The notes beneath the pieces are model-generated. The model was not told the origin of the DNA. It saw only the letters and a list, made by a program, of their open reading frames with translations, and did not search any database. Of a stretch of DNA of 64,000 nt, positions 9,298 through 17,764 are shown piece after piece. The translations under genes were made by a program, and so were the position numbers. How positions within the stretch are numbered: position 1 is the stretch's first letter; each line of letters begins with the position of its first letter. This stretch comes from DASSQJ01 sp963773655 (GTDB taxonomy: Bacteria > Actinomycetota > Actinomycetes > Actinomycetales > Dermatophilaceae): positions 434,001 to 498,000 of the forward strand of contig CAVZBX010000003.1 in assembly GCA_963773655.1 (NCBI GenBank), in the 5' to 3' direction.

Positions 9298-9357
9298 ATG
9301 GTCGCGTTGGCGCCCCGGCGTGGCCCATCCATGACCCCGACCAGGGAGCCCACGTGA
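9298..9357 (+). CDS. Possible 19-residue leader peptide of the ABC importer
   Basis: ATG at 9298 follows an AGGAAGGA ribosome site and encodes MVALAPRRGPSMTPTREPT. The stop TGA (9355-9357) overlaps the GTG start of the permease gene as GTGA, an arrangement that allows coupled translation. No homologue is known to me, so this is a structural inference; the reading frame could be chance. Confidence 0.35.
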   Translation: MVALAPRRGPSMTPTREPT

Positions 9358-10013
9358 ACGGCCTCAGCAGCTGGTTCGAGTACGTCGCCGACCACTGGGA
9401 CTCGATCCTCGAGACGACGTGGGAGCACGCCAAGATCGTGCTCGTGGTCATCTTCCTGGCCACCCTGTTCTCGGTGTTCCTCGGCATCGTGGTCCAGCGC
9501 CGACCCACGTGGCGCGCGATGGCGCTCACGGTCAGCGGCATCTTCCTCACCATCCCCTCGCTGGCCCTGTTCGCGCTGTTCATCCCCCTCGTCGGCATCG
9601 GCAACACGCCGGCGATGATGGCCCTGTTCCTCTACGCGATCCTCCCGATCCTGCGGAACACCGTGACCGGCCTGGACTCGGTGTCCCCCGCGGTGGTCGA
9701 GTCCGCCAAGGGCATGGGGATGGGCTCGGTGCGGCAGCTGTTCCAGATCCGGCTCCCGCTCGCGTGGCCGGTGATCATGGCCGGCATCCGCATCTCGAGC
9801 CTGATCACCGTCGGCATAGCCGCCATCGCCGTGCTCGTCGGCGGCGACGGGCTCGGCAGCTACATCCAGGGGGGCTTGACCCGCCTCGGGCTCCCCAACA
9901 GCGTCGAGTCGGTCTGGGTCGGGACCATCTTCACGGTCCTCCTCGGGCTCGTGCTCGACCTCGTCTTCGCCACCATCCAGCGGTTCACGACCAGCCAGGG
10001 GTTGCGCTTCTGA
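9354..10013 (+). CDS. ABC importer permease, glycine betaine/choline type (OpuB/ProW-like)
   Basis: The 219-residue membrane protein has about five helices. It carries the binding-protein-dependent permease signature around ESAKGMGMGSVRQLFQIRLP (EAA loop) and the OpuBB/ProW-like ISSLITVGIAAIAVLVGGDG. It would form half of the channel for a compatible solute such as glycine betaine, choline or carnitine. GTG 9354 overlaps the stop of a short leader ORF. It is followed by the ATPase gene 104 bp downstream and a second permease. Solute specificity cannot be read from sequence. Confidence 0.88.
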   Translation: MNGLSSWFEYVADHWDSILETTWEHAKIVLVVIFLATLFSVFLGIVVQRRPTWRAMALTVSGIFLTIPSLALFALFIPLVGIGNTPAMMALFLYAILPILRNTVTGLDSVSPAVVESAKGMGMGSVRQLFQIRLPLAWPVIMAGIRISSLITVGIAAIAVLVGGDGLGSYIQGGLTRLGLPNSVESVWVGTIFTVLLGLVLDLVFATIQRFTTSQGLRF

Positions 10014-10117
10014 CCCCTCGCGGCAACGGGCGCCCGCACCCGCCGCACGAACCGATCGACCTCCCTCACCCGACACGAGCGCAACGGACCGACCGACACG
10101 CAACGGAGAGAACGACG

Positions 10118-11284
10118 ATGAGCCAGGACGCGAAGATCCGCCTCGAGGACGTCGAGAAGAGGTACGCGGGCACCAGGGAACCCGCGGTCGAGAACCTGAG
10201 CCTGGAGGTGCCGGAGGGCGAGATCCTCGTGCTCGTCGGGCCGTCCGGTTGCGGCAAGAGCACGACCCTGCGCCTGATCAACCGGATGATCGAGCCCACC
10301 GGCGGTCGCATCTTCCTCGACGACGAGGACGTCACGACCGTCAACCCGGACCACCTGCGGCGCCGGATCGGCTACGTCATCCAGCAGATCGGGCTCTTTC
10401 CGCACCAGACGATCGCCCAGAACATCGCGACGGTGCCGAAGATGCTCAAGTGGGACAACGCCCGGATCCACTCCCGCACCAACCAGCTGCTCGAGATGGT
10501 CGGGCTGGATCCCGAGGTCTTCGGTCGGCGCTACCCCAAGGAGCTCTCCGGCGGGCAGGCGCAGCGTGTCGGGGTCGCCCGGGCCCTCGGCGCGGACCCC
10601 GAGATCATGCTCATGGACGAGCCGTTCGGGGCCATCGATCCGATCACCCGCGAGCGCCTCCAGAACGAGTTCCTGTGGGTGCAGGAGGACATCCGCAAGA
10701 CGATCGTCTTCGTCACCCACGACATCGACGAGGCGATCAAGATGGGCGACCGGATCGCGATCCTCGGCGACAAGAGCCAGATCCGGCAGATCGACACCCC
10801 TGAGCGCATCCTCGCGTTCCCCGTCGACGACTTCGTCAAGGACTTCATCGGCAGCGGCTCGACCCTCAAGGGCCTGCACTTCGAGACCGTCGACACTCTC
10901 GAGCTCGACCCCTACCCGACGATGCGTCTCGGCGACTCCGTGGAGGCGGGGTACCGGTCGCTGCGGACGGCCCTGAAGCACGACTGGCTGCTGCTCGTCG
11001 ACGAGCAGGGCCGCCCGATCCGCTGGCTCAACGAGAAGGACCTCGAGACCGCCGACAGCATCACCGCCGAGTCGGGAACCGACGTCAGAGCCAAGGTCCA
11101 GGAGGGCGCCACCCTCTTCGAGACCCTCGAGCAGATGCTCATCAGCTCGGCCGGCGTCTGCTGTGTCGTCCGTGAGGACGGCTCGCTCAAGGGTGTCGTC
11201 GAGCTCACCCACCTCAACCGGGTGATCCGGCGAGCGAGGCGTGAGGCCCGCGAGCACTACGAGCGCCTCGGGTCGGCGTCATGA
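10118..11284 (+). CDS. ABC importer ATPase, glycine betaine/choline type (OpuBA/ProV-like)
   Basis: The 388-residue protein has Walker A GPSGCGKSTTLRLINRM, Q-loop QQIGLFPHQTI, signature LSGGQAQRVGVARAL, Walker B IMLMDEPFGAIDP and H-loop FVTHDID. The C-terminal 110 residues form tandem CBS-like repeats, the osmosensing/regulatory domain of OpuA/ProV-type ATPases. GGAGAG precedes ATG 10118. Its 3' end overlaps the next permease by ATGA, so the two subunits are translationally coupled. Confidence 0.92.
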   Translation: MSQDAKIRLEDVEKRYAGTREPAVENLSLEVPEGEILVLVGPSGCGKSTTLRLINRMIEPTGGRIFLDDEDVTTVNPDHLRRRIGYVIQQIGLFPHQTIAQNIATVPKMLKWDNARIHSRTNQLLEMVGLDPEVFGRRYPKELSGGQAQRVGVARALGADPEIMLMDEPFGAIDPITRERLQNEFLWVQEDIRKTIVFVTHDIDEAIKMGDRIAILGDKSQIRQIDTPERILAFPVDDFVKDFIGSGSTLKGLHFETVDTLELDPYPTMRLGDSVEAGYRSLRTALKHDWLLLVDEQGRPIRWLNEKDLETADSITAESGTDVRAKVQEGATLFETLEQMLISSAGVCCVVREDGSLKGVVELTHLNRVIRRARREAREHYERLGSAS

Positions 11285-12150
11285 GCCAGGTCTCCCCGGC
11301 CCAGGCCCAGCTCGACGAGGCCGGGCACACGGGCACCGAGGAGGGCACCCCGGTCGACGGCGAGGCCCCGGACTACGGGAACCTGCCGCCGGACAGCTGG
11401 TTCGTGCGGGCTCGGCGGAACCATCTCGGGCTCAAGGCTGCACCGCTCGGCATCCTCGTGCTCATCGGCGTCCTCTACTGGTACTACCAGAGCCTCGGCC
11501 TGGACCCGGAGAAGAACATCCAGCAGGCCTCCGCCCTGGACTGGAGCACCAAGCTGTGGCCGCAGACCCAGCAGCACCTGTGGATCGCCTTCTGGTCCAC
11601 GCTGCTCGTCGTGGTCATCGCCATCCCCCTCGGCATCATGCTGACCCGGCCCCCGCTGCGGCGCTTCGGCCCGGCGATCATCACGGTGGCCAACTCCGGC
11701 CAGGCCCTGCCGGCGTACGGCCTGCTGATCCTCTTCCTCGCCCTCCTGGGGCAGGGTGCCCGCACGGTCATCGTCGGGCTCGTCGTCTACGCCCTGCTCC
11801 CGGTGCTGCGAAACACGATGGTGGGGCTCGACGCCGTCGATCGCGGTGTCATCGAGGCCGGCCGCGGCATGGGCCTGACCCGGATGCAGGTGCTCACCAA
11901 GATCGAGCTCCCGCTCGCGGTGCCGGTCATCATCGCCGGGGTGCGGGTCGCGATGATCCTCAACATCGGCATGGCGACCCTCGCGTTCCTCATCGGCGGC
12001 GGCGCGCTCGGGGTCACCATCAACTCCGGACTGAAGCTCCAGCAGGACCCGGTCCTCATCGTCGGCGCCTCCCTCGTGGCGATCGTGGCCCTGACGTTCG
12101 ACTGGATGGGCGCCCTCGCCGAGACCTACCTGCGCCCTCGCGGCCTCTGA
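11281..12150 (+). CDS. Second ABC importer permease, glycine betaine/choline type
   Basis: The 289-residue protein has an approximately 60-residue hydrophilic N-terminal extension before the first helix (LGILVLIGVLYWYYQSLGL). The permease core contains the EAA-like loop IEAGRGMGLTRMQVLTKIELP and the OpuBD-like ILNIGMATLAFLIGGGALG. It pairs with the permease at 9354-10013 to make a heterodimeric channel. Its ATG overlaps the ATPase stop codon. A hairpin at 12208-12241 closes the operon before the convergent binding-protein gene. Confidence 0.88.
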   Translation: MSQVSPAQAQLDEAGHTGTEEGTPVDGEAPDYGNLPPDSWFVRARRNHLGLKAAPLGILVLIGVLYWYYQSLGLDPEKNIQQASALDWSTKLWPQTQQHLWIAFWSTLLVVVIAIPLGIMLTRPPLRRFGPAIITVANSGQALPAYGLLILFLALLGQGARTVIVGLVVYALLPVLRNTMVGLDAVDRGVIEAGRGMGLTRMQVLTKIELPLAVPVIIAGVRVAMILNIGMATLAFLIGGGALGVTINSGLKLQQDPVLIVGASLVAIVALTFDWMGALAETYLRPRGL

Positions 12151-12207
12151 CGACGCGGGGTGCCGGTCCCGGGGCCACGCACCGCCCGGATCCCTCGGGG
12201 ACCGACC

Positions 12208-12241
12208 ACGGCGGCGGCCCCCTCGTGGGGACCGCCGCCGT
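12208..12241. terminator. Bidirectional hairpin between convergent importer genes
   Basis: ACGGCGGCGG...CCCC and GGGG...CCGCCGCCGT form a long stem with one mismatch around a TCGT loop. It lies between the permease stop (12150) and the stop of the convergent binding-protein gene (12285), and could serve both. Confidence 0.6.
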
Positions 12242-12284
12242 CAGCGGTTCGGACCGACAGAGCGAGCGGTCCGGGGGCCGGGGG

Positions 12285-13244
12285 TCAGAGCAGCCCGATC
12301 TCCTGCAGGTACCCCTGCGCGACGTCCTTGGGGTCCTCGCCGTCGACGTCGACCATCGAGTTCAGCCCCTGCATCTTGGACTCGTCCAGGCCCTCGAGGA
12401 TGGCGGTGGCCAGCTCGTCGTAGACCGCGGCGTTCGCCTGGTAGACCTCGTTCTGGAAGGTGTACGAGACGTTGTAGAGGATCATCACGCCCGGGTCCTC
12501 GACGAGGTCGAGGTTGAGCGCGGTGATGCGCCCGTCCGTGGTGAAGACCTCACCGAAGTCGCAGGCACCGTTCGCCGTCTCGGTGTAGATCAGGCCGGTG
12601 TCGAGGATGTTGATCTGGCTCTGCGGCACCTCGTAGCCGGTGGCCTCCTCGAACAGCACCAGGCCGTCGGGGCGGTCGGGGAACTCGGTCTCCATGCACA
12701 CCGTCGAATCCGGGTTGGCCTCGAGGTAGTCGGCCATCGCCTGGAAGTCGAAGCCGCCTTCCTGCTGGGCGAGGTCCCCGTTGGCGGCGAAGCCGTAGGT
12801 GTCGTTGAACGGCGAGCGGCCGATCCACGCGATGTCGTTCTCCTCCAGGTCCATCTCGGAGGTGACGTTGAACAGCTCCTCGGGGTCCTGGCTCGGGTCC
12901 TGCTGGCCCAGGTGCACCGTCCAGCCGGTGCCGTTGTACTCCGGGTAGACGTTGATCTCGCCACTGAGCAGGGCCTGGCGGTTCACCGAGGTGCCGCCGA
13001 GGTTGATCTGGTCGGTCACGTCCGCGCCCTCGTTCTCGAGGGCCAGGACGAGCATCTCGCCGAGCAGGATGTTCTCGGTGAAGTCCTTGGACCCGACGGT
13101 GATGGAGACCCCGTCGAGCCTGGCGTCGCCGCCGGTGTCGCCGCTGCCCGTGGAGCCGTCGTCGCTGCTTCCGCAAGCGGAGAGCGCCAGGCTGGCCATG
13201 AGGGCCGTCGCCGCCATGACGACGGGGGTTGTTCGCATTCGCAT
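12285..13244 (-). CDS. Glycine betaine/choline-binding lipoprotein of the ABC importer
   Basis: The 319-residue protein starts at ATG 13244 after AAGGA. It has a lipoprotein signal peptide with LSAC at Cys24, so it should be membrane anchored. The body (GVSITVGSKDFTENILLGEMLVLALENEGA, YPEYNGTGWTVHLGQ, KMQGLNSMVDVDGEDPKDVA) is the OpuAC/OpuBC-type periplasmic binding family that captures quaternary amines. It is the natural partner of the permease/ATPase genes at 9354-12150 but is transcribed towards them, so it needs its own promoter. Confidence 0.9.
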   Translation of the reverse strand: MRMRTTPVVMAATALMASLALSACGSSDDGSTGSGDTGGDARLDGVSITVGSKDFTENILLGEMLVLALENEGADVTDQINLGGTSVNRQALLSGEINVYPEYNGTGWTVHLGQQDPSQDPEELFNVTSEMDLEENDIAWIGRSPFNDTYGFAANGDLAQQEGGFDFQAMADYLEANPDSTVCMETEFPDRPDGLVLFEEATGYEVPQSQINILDTGLIYTETANGACDFGEVFTTDGRITALNLDLVEDPGVMILYNVSYTFQNEVYQANAAVYDELATAILEGLDESKMQGLNSMVDVDGEDPKDVAQGYLQEIGLL

Positions 13245-13532
13245 GTGGTGTGTCCTTCGTTTCGGTCGCGATTCATCGGTTTCGTCACGGTTCGGTGCGG
13301 GTAGGACGTCGGCGCCATCTGCCGGGTGGTGACCCGGGGGGCGACACGCTCGCGGGGGAGGCAGGCGTCGTCGCTTGGTGCCGGCACCGCACGGAACGTC
13401 CACTCATCGATACCAGTCGGAAGGCCAGACCCGCAGTCGCGGCGGGACTCGTGACGCAATCGTGACGCCATGGGGCGCCCATCTCACGAGACGGGATGGC
13501 CTGTCCAGCGGATGGACGGCACCCGCGGCCTC

Positions 13533-13538
13533 TAGGGT
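13533..13538 (+). promoter_or_regulatory. Probable -10 element of purD (leaderless)
   Basis: TAGGGT lies 6 bp before the purD GTG, the distance expected if transcription starts at or next to the start codon. The rest of the 13245-13532 gap between the binding-protein gene and purD shows no gene and no convincing repeat. Confidence 0.4.
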
Positions 13539-13544
13539 GGGTCC

Positions 13545-14831
13545 GTGCAGGTCCTCGTCGTCGGTTCCGGTGCCCGCGAGCACGCCATCGTCCGAGCACT
13601 GTCCCGCGACCCGTCCGTCGACGCCGTCGTCGCGGCGCCCGGCAACCCCGGCATCGCCCGGGCGGCCCTGTGCGAGCCGCTGCCCGCCGGGCCCTCCGAC
13701 GCCGAGGCCGTCGTCGCGCTGGCCCGTCGCCACGACGTCGACCTCGTCGTCGTGGGGCCGGAGGCACCGCTCGTGGCGGGGGTCGCGGACGCCGTGCGGG
13801 CCGCCGGCATCGCGTGCTTCGGGCCGTCGGCCGAGGCGGCACGGCTCGAGGGCAGCAAGGCCTTCGCCAAGGAGGTCATGTCGGTGGCCGGGGTTCCCAC
13901 CGGGATGGCGCACGTGTGCACCGACGAGGACGAGGTGGCCGCGGCCCTCGACGCGCTCGGCGCACCCCACGTCGTCAAGGACGACGGGCTCGCCGCGGGC
14001 AAGGGCGTGGTCGTCACCGACGACCGCGAGGTCGCCCTCGAGCACGCCCGCGCCTGCCTCGCCAAGCCCGGGGGGAAGGTCGTCGTCGAGGAGTACCTCG
14101 ACGGTCCCGAGGCCTCGCTCTTCTGCATCTGCGACGGCGAGATCGTGGTGCCGCTGGCCCCGGCGCAGGACTTCAAGCGGGTCGGCGACGGGGACACCGG
14201 CCCGAACACCGGCGGCATGGGCGCCTACAGCCCGCTCGACTGGGCACCGGCCGGCCTGGCCGACGAGGTGGTGGAGCGGATCGCTCAGCCGGTCGTCGAC
14301 GAGATGCGCCACCGCGGTACCCCCTTCGTGGGCGTGCTGTACGTCGGGCTGGCGCTGACCGCCCGCGGCCCCCGCGTCATCGAGTTCAACGTCCGCTTCG
14401 GCGACCCCGAGACCCAGGTGGTGCTCGCCCGGCTGCTCACCCCGGTGGGCGGCCTGCTGCACGCCGCCGCCACGGGCGGGCTCGCCGAGTTCCCGGCGCT
14501 GCGCTGGTCCGAGGAGCACGCCGTCACCGTGGTCGTCGCGGCGGAGGGCTACCCCGCGCAGCCGCGCACCGGCGGTGTGGTGGAGGGCGTCGACGAGGTG
14601 CCCGGCGAGCCCGACGCCTACGTGCTCCACGCCGGCACCGTGCGTGCGGACGACGGCGTGCTCGTCTCCGCGGGGGGACGGGTGCTCTCCGTGGTGGGGC
14701 TCGGCGGCACGCTGGCGCAGGCGCGGGCGCGGGCCTACGCCGCGGTCGGTGCGGTGCGACTGGCCGGGGCGCACCACCGCGGCGACATCGCGCTCGCGGC
14801 CGAGCGCGGCGAGGTGACCGTCCCGGCCTGA
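13545..14831 (+). CDS. purD: Phosphoribosylamine-glycine ligase (GAR synthetase)
   Basis: The 428-residue ATP-grasp enzyme joins phosphoribosylamine and glycine in step 2 of purine synthesis. It starts at GTG 13545 (MQVLVVGSGAREHAI). Characteristic stretches are the N-terminal GSGAREHA, PGNPGIA, VVVGPEAPLVAG, FGPSAEAARLEGSKAFAKE, VVKDDGLAAGKGVVV, GDGDTGPNTGGMGAYSP and EFNVRFGDPETQ. It is full length. It is convergent with the F420-type oxidoreductase gene downstream, with only 13 bp between stop codons. Confidence 0.97.
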   Translation: MQVLVVGSGAREHAIVRALSRDPSVDAVVAAPGNPGIARAALCEPLPAGPSDAEAVVALARRHDVDLVVVGPEAPLVAGVADAVRAAGIACFGPSAEAARLEGSKAFAKEVMSVAGVPTGMAHVCTDEDEVAAALDALGAPHVVKDDGLAAGKGVVVTDDREVALEHARACLAKPGGKVVVEEYLDGPEASLFCICDGEIVVPLAPAQDFKRVGDGDTGPNTGGMGAYSPLDWAPAGLADEVVERIAQPVVDEMRHRGTPFVGVLYVGLALTARGPRVIEFNVRFGDPETQVVLARLLTPVGGLLHAAATGGLAEFPALRWSEEHAVTVVVAAEGYPAQPRTGGVVEGVDEVPGEPDAYVLHAGTVRADDGVLVSAGGRVLSVVGLGGTLAQARARAYAAVGAVRLAGAHHRGDIALAAERGEVTVPA

Positions 14832-14844
14832 CGCCGACCCGCGC

Positions 14845-15759
14845 TCACGCCAGGGCGGCGTGCAGGTCGGCGAGGTGGTCCAGGTCCTGCAGGTCCATGA
14901 CCTGGAGGTAGAGGCGTTGCGCGCCGGCGTCGGCGAGCTCGCCCGCCCGGTGCCGGACCTCCTCGTAGGTGCCCGCGAGCCCGGTGCGGCGCAGGGCGTC
15001 CAGGTCGTGCCCGATCGCCTCGGCCCGGCGGCGGGCGGTCGCCTCGTCCGGCCCCACCGCCACGGTGAGCGCGGCCGAGTGCACCAGCGACGCGGGGTCG
15101 CGGCCGTGCTCGGCGCAGACGTGGTCGACCTGCCGGAACAGGCGGGCCGCCTCGTTCACCGGCGCGAACGGCACGTTGAACTCGGCCGCGTAGCGCGCTG
15201 CGAGCGAGGGGGTGCGGCGCCTGCCTGATCCGCCCACGATGATTGGCACGCCGCCCTCCTGGCCGGTCCGGACGAGTCCGGGGAAGCCGCTCACGGGGTA
15301 GTGGGAGCCGTCGTGCTCGTGGTCGCCGGGCCCGGCCGCCCACATCCCGGTGATGAGGGCGAGCTGCTCCTCGAGGAGGTCGAACCGTTCGCGGACCGGG
15401 GGGAAGGGGATGCCGAAGGCCCGGTGCTCGGCCTCGAACCAGCCCGCCCCGAGCCCGAGCTCGGCCCGGCCGCCGCTCATCCGGTCGACGTCGGCCACCG
15501 TGACGGCGAGCGGCCCGGGCAGGCGGAACGTGGCCGAGCTGACGAGCGTGCCGAGCCGGATGCGGGTGGTGTCGCGGGCCAGGCCGGCGAGGCTGGTCCA
15601 CGCGTCGGTGGGGCCCGGTCCGCCGTCCCCCGTCATGTGGAGGTAGTGGTCGGACCTGAAGAAGCCGCCGAACCCGAGGTCCTCGGCCGCGCGGGCCACG
15701 GCGAGGAGGTCGTCGTAGGTGGCGCCCTGCTGTGGCTCGGTCATGATCCGGAGGTCCAT
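14845..15759 (-). CDS. LLM-class F420-dependent oxidoreductase
   Basis: The 304-residue TIM-barrel protein starts MDLRIMTEPQQGATYDDLL. It has the luciferase-like family features FRSDHYLHM, TTRIRLGTLVSSATFRLPGPLAVTVADVD, GGRAELGLGAGWFEAEHRAFG and IIVGGSGRRRTPSLAARYA. Such actinobacterial proteins usually use the deazaflavin F420; the substrate is unknown. It ends next to purD tail to tail, and follows the SoxR-controlled MFS gene 9 bp downstream on the same strand. It may therefore be co-transcribed with the pump and share its redox induction (inference). Confidence 0.85.
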   Translation of the reverse strand: MDLRIMTEPQQGATYDDLLAVARAAEDLGFGGFFRSDHYLHMTGDGGPGPTDAWTSLAGLARDTTRIRLGTLVSSATFRLPGPLAVTVADVDRMSGGRAELGLGAGWFEAEHRAFGIPFPPVRERFDLLEEQLALITGMWAAGPGDHEHDGSHYPVSGFPGLVRTGQEGGVPIIVGGSGRRRTPSLAARYAAEFNVPFAPVNEAARLFRQVDHVCAEHGRDPASLVHSAALTVAVGPDEATARRRAEAIGHDLDALRRTGLAGTYEEVRHRAGELADAGAQRLYLQVMDLQDLDHLADLHAALA

Positions 15760-15768
15760 GCCCCCACG

Positions 15769-17211
15769 CTACGGCCGCGCCACCACCGCCTCCTGCCGCA
15801 GCGCCGCCGCCGACAGCCGCCCGCACCCCGCGGCGGCCGCGACGGCCAGCACCGCGCCCGTGCCCATGAGGACGGCGAACGCCGGGCCGTCGACCGAGGC
15901 CCCCTGCCACGCGACGACGGCGCCGACCAGGCCGGTCTGCAGCGCCACCCCGGTCGACATCGCCAGGCCCTGCGCGGCACTGGCCCGGCCCTGCTCGCCG
16001 GGAGCAGCGAAGCGCAGCAGCTCGGTGGACAGGGTCGGGGACACGATCCCCATCCCGGCGGCCGCCAGCGCCCAGCCCACCATCCCCGGGCCGATGCCGA
16101 CGAGGCCGAGCGCGATGAGCACCGGGCCCGCGGACCCGGCGGCGATGAGGAGGGCGCCGGTGCGGACCCGTGCGGTCGCGGCCCACCGGGCCTGCACGGC
16201 GTCGCTGCTCGACAGCCAGGAGCCGGCCGCCCACATCGCCCCGGTCACCGAGAGCGACACCCCGGCCAGCGCCGTGGACGCGTCCCTGGTGGTGACGAGC
16301 ATGAGGGGGATGGTGGCCCCGACACCGGTGAAGCCCGCCGTGACGAGCAGCCGGATGCCGACCACCGCCGGGACCCCCGGTGCCAGCCGGGCCGTGCCCC
16401 GCGGCAGCGCGAGCCCGGCTCCGACGACCACGAGCGCGGCCCCGGCCGCCACGACCACCAGCCCGAGCCGGCGGGTCGAGGGGGCGCCGAGGAGCGGCGC
16501 CGAGAAGGTGGCCACCGCCAGCCCCGCTGCCAGCAGGACGGACGCGGCCACCCGGCCGCGGGCGCCGTCGTCGGGCAGCGCGTCCACGGCTCCGGGACGG
16601 CTGCGCCGGAGCGCGGGCCGCACCAGGTGCAGGGCGAGCGGCGCGACGACGAGCGGGCCGAGGAAGACGACCCTCCAGCCGGCGAGGGCGTCGAGGGCGC
16701 CGGCGAGGCTGGGGCCGAGGAGCGAGGGCAGGATCCACGCGGCCGCGAAGGTGGCGAACACCTTGGCGCGCAGGGCCTCCGGCAGGGCCTGGGCGACGAG
16801 CACCATGAGCGAGACGTCGACGAGGGCCTCCGCCGCCCCGGACAGGGCCCGGCCGGCGACGAAGACCGGCATCGTCGGCGCCAGCGCCGACACCACCTGC
16901 GCGACGACGAACACGGCGATGCCGGTGAGCAGCACCTGCCTCGGCCCGCGGCGGTCGGTCCACCCCCCGGCCCAGGCCGTGGCGACGACGAAGGCGACGA
17001 GCGAGGCGCCAGTGGCGGCACCGAACAGGCCCCAGCCGTCGAGGTCGCGGACGACGACGGGCAGCACCGTCGTCACCGCGCGGTTCTCGAACGCCCCGAG
17101 GGTGACGAGGGCGAGGACGCCCGCGACGACCGGGAGGTTCCGGCGGTCGAGGAGGCGGGGTGCGGGCGGGGCGGGTTCGTCCGCGACGGCGGCACGGGTC
17201 TCGGTGGTCAC
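15769..17211 (-). CDS. MFS transporter, SoxR-regulated drug-efflux candidate
   Basis: The 480-residue protein has about 14 hydrophobic segments and MFS motifs such as WAGGWTDRRGPRQVLL between helices 2 and 3. GTG 17211 (MTTETRAAVADEPA) is preferred over an in-frame ATG at 17250, because that ATG lies upstream of the deduced -10. The promoter reads TTGACC, a 19-bp spacer holding the SoxR box, and CAGGAT, followed 8 bp later by the GTG. This implies a leaderless SoxR-activated mRNA. The divergent neighbour is soxR. The likely role is export of redox-cycling compounds (inference). Confidence 0.85.
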   Translation of the reverse strand: MTTETRAAVADEPAPPAPRLLDRRNLPVVAGVLALVTLGAFENRAVTTVLPVVVRDLDGWGLFGAATGASLVAFVVATAWAGGWTDRRGPRQVLLTGIAVFVVAQVVSALAPTMPVFVAGRALSGAAEALVDVSLMVLVAQALPEALRAKVFATFAAAWILPSLLGPSLAGALDALAGWRVVFLGPLVVAPLALHLVRPALRRSRPGAVDALPDDGARGRVAASVLLAAGLAVATFSAPLLGAPSTRRLGLVVVAAGAALVVVGAGLALPRGTARLAPGVPAVVGIRLLVTAGFTGVGATIPLMLVTTRDASTALAGVSLSVTGAMWAAGSWLSSSDAVQARWAATARVRTGALLIAAGSAGPVLIALGLVGIGPGMVGWALAAAGMGIVSPTLSTELLRFAAPGEQGRASAAQGLAMSTGVALQTGLVGAVVAWQGASVDGPAFAVLMGTGAVLAVAAAAGCGRLSAAALRQEAVVARP

Positions 17212-17228
17212 GGGACGACATCCTGATA

Positions 17229-17246
17229 CCTCAAGTGCACTTGAGG
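17229..17246. promoter_or_regulatory. SoxR box
   Basis: CCTCAAGTGCACTTGAGG is a perfect 18-bp palindrome that matches the Escherichia coli SoxR site except at the two central bases. It sits between -35 and -10 of the MFS promoter, with the long 19-bp spacing typical of MerR-family activation. It also overlaps the soxR promoter: TAGGAT at 17256-17261 lies 6 bp before the soxR ATG. Confidence 0.92.
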
Positions 17247-17267
17247 TCAACTCGGTAGGATCGGCGG

Positions 17268-17756
17268 ATGGACCGCAACGACCTGTTGACCGTCGGGGAG
17301 GTCGCCCGGCGCGCGGGCGTCAGCGTGGCCGCGGTGCGGTTCTACGAGGAGCGCGGCCTCGTCCGGTCCACCCGCACCGCCGGCAACCAGCGGCGCTTCG
17401 AACGGTACGTGCTGCGCCGCATCGCGGTGGTCCGTGCGGGCCAGCGGTTCGGGCTCACCCTCGCCGAGATCGGGGCGGCCCTGGCCACCCTCCCCGACGG
17501 CCGTCCGCCGACGAAGCGGGACTGGAGCCGGATGTCGCGGCGGTGGCACGACCTGCTCACCGCCCGGATCGAGGCGATGGAGCGCGTGCGCGACGGCCTC
17601 GCCGGGTGCATCGGCTGCGGCTGCCTGTCGCTGCGCTCCTGCCCCGTCTACAACGCCGGGGACGAGCTCGCCGCCGAGGGCCCCGGTGCGCGGCGCTGGC
17701 CGGCGGACGCCCGGGGCGACGCGCCGGCACCCGGCAGCGCGACCCCGGCTGGTTGA
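17268..17756 (+). CDS. soxR: Redox-sensing MerR-family activator SoxR
   Basis: The 162-residue protein has a MerR winged helix at the N-terminus (LLTVGEVARRAGVSVAAVRFYEERGL) and a dimerisation helix. The SoxR signature is CIGCGCLSLRSCPVYN at residues about 108-123, whose four cysteines hold a [2Fe-2S] cluster. Oxidation of the cluster, or redox-cycling drugs in actinobacteria, activates target promoters. The mRNA is probably leaderless (TAGGAT, 6 bp, ATG). The overlap of its promoter with the SoxR box suggests autoregulation. purC starts 9 bp after its stop. Confidence 0.96.
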   Translation: MDRNDLLTVGEVARRAGVSVAAVRFYEERGLVRSTRTAGNQRRFERYVLRRIAVVRAGQRFGLTLAEIGAALATLPDGRPPTKRDWSRMSRRWHDLLTARIEAMERVRDGLAGCIGCGCLSLRSCPVYNAGDELAAEGPGARRWPADARGDAPAPGSATPAG

Positions 17757-17764
17757 ATCGCGTC

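Noticed and set aside
15301..17226. Very long open frames antisense to the LLM and MFS genes (641 and up to 991 codons)
   Set aside because: They are GC-skew shadows of real genes: composition is Arg/Ala/Pro-rich, there is no family resemblance, and the sense frames have clear domains. Only purC at the end of the 991-codon frame is real.
17212..17250. Upstream ATG start for the SoxR-controlled MFS gene
   Set aside because: It lies upstream of the deduced -10 and inside the SoxR box, so it would not be in the mRNA.
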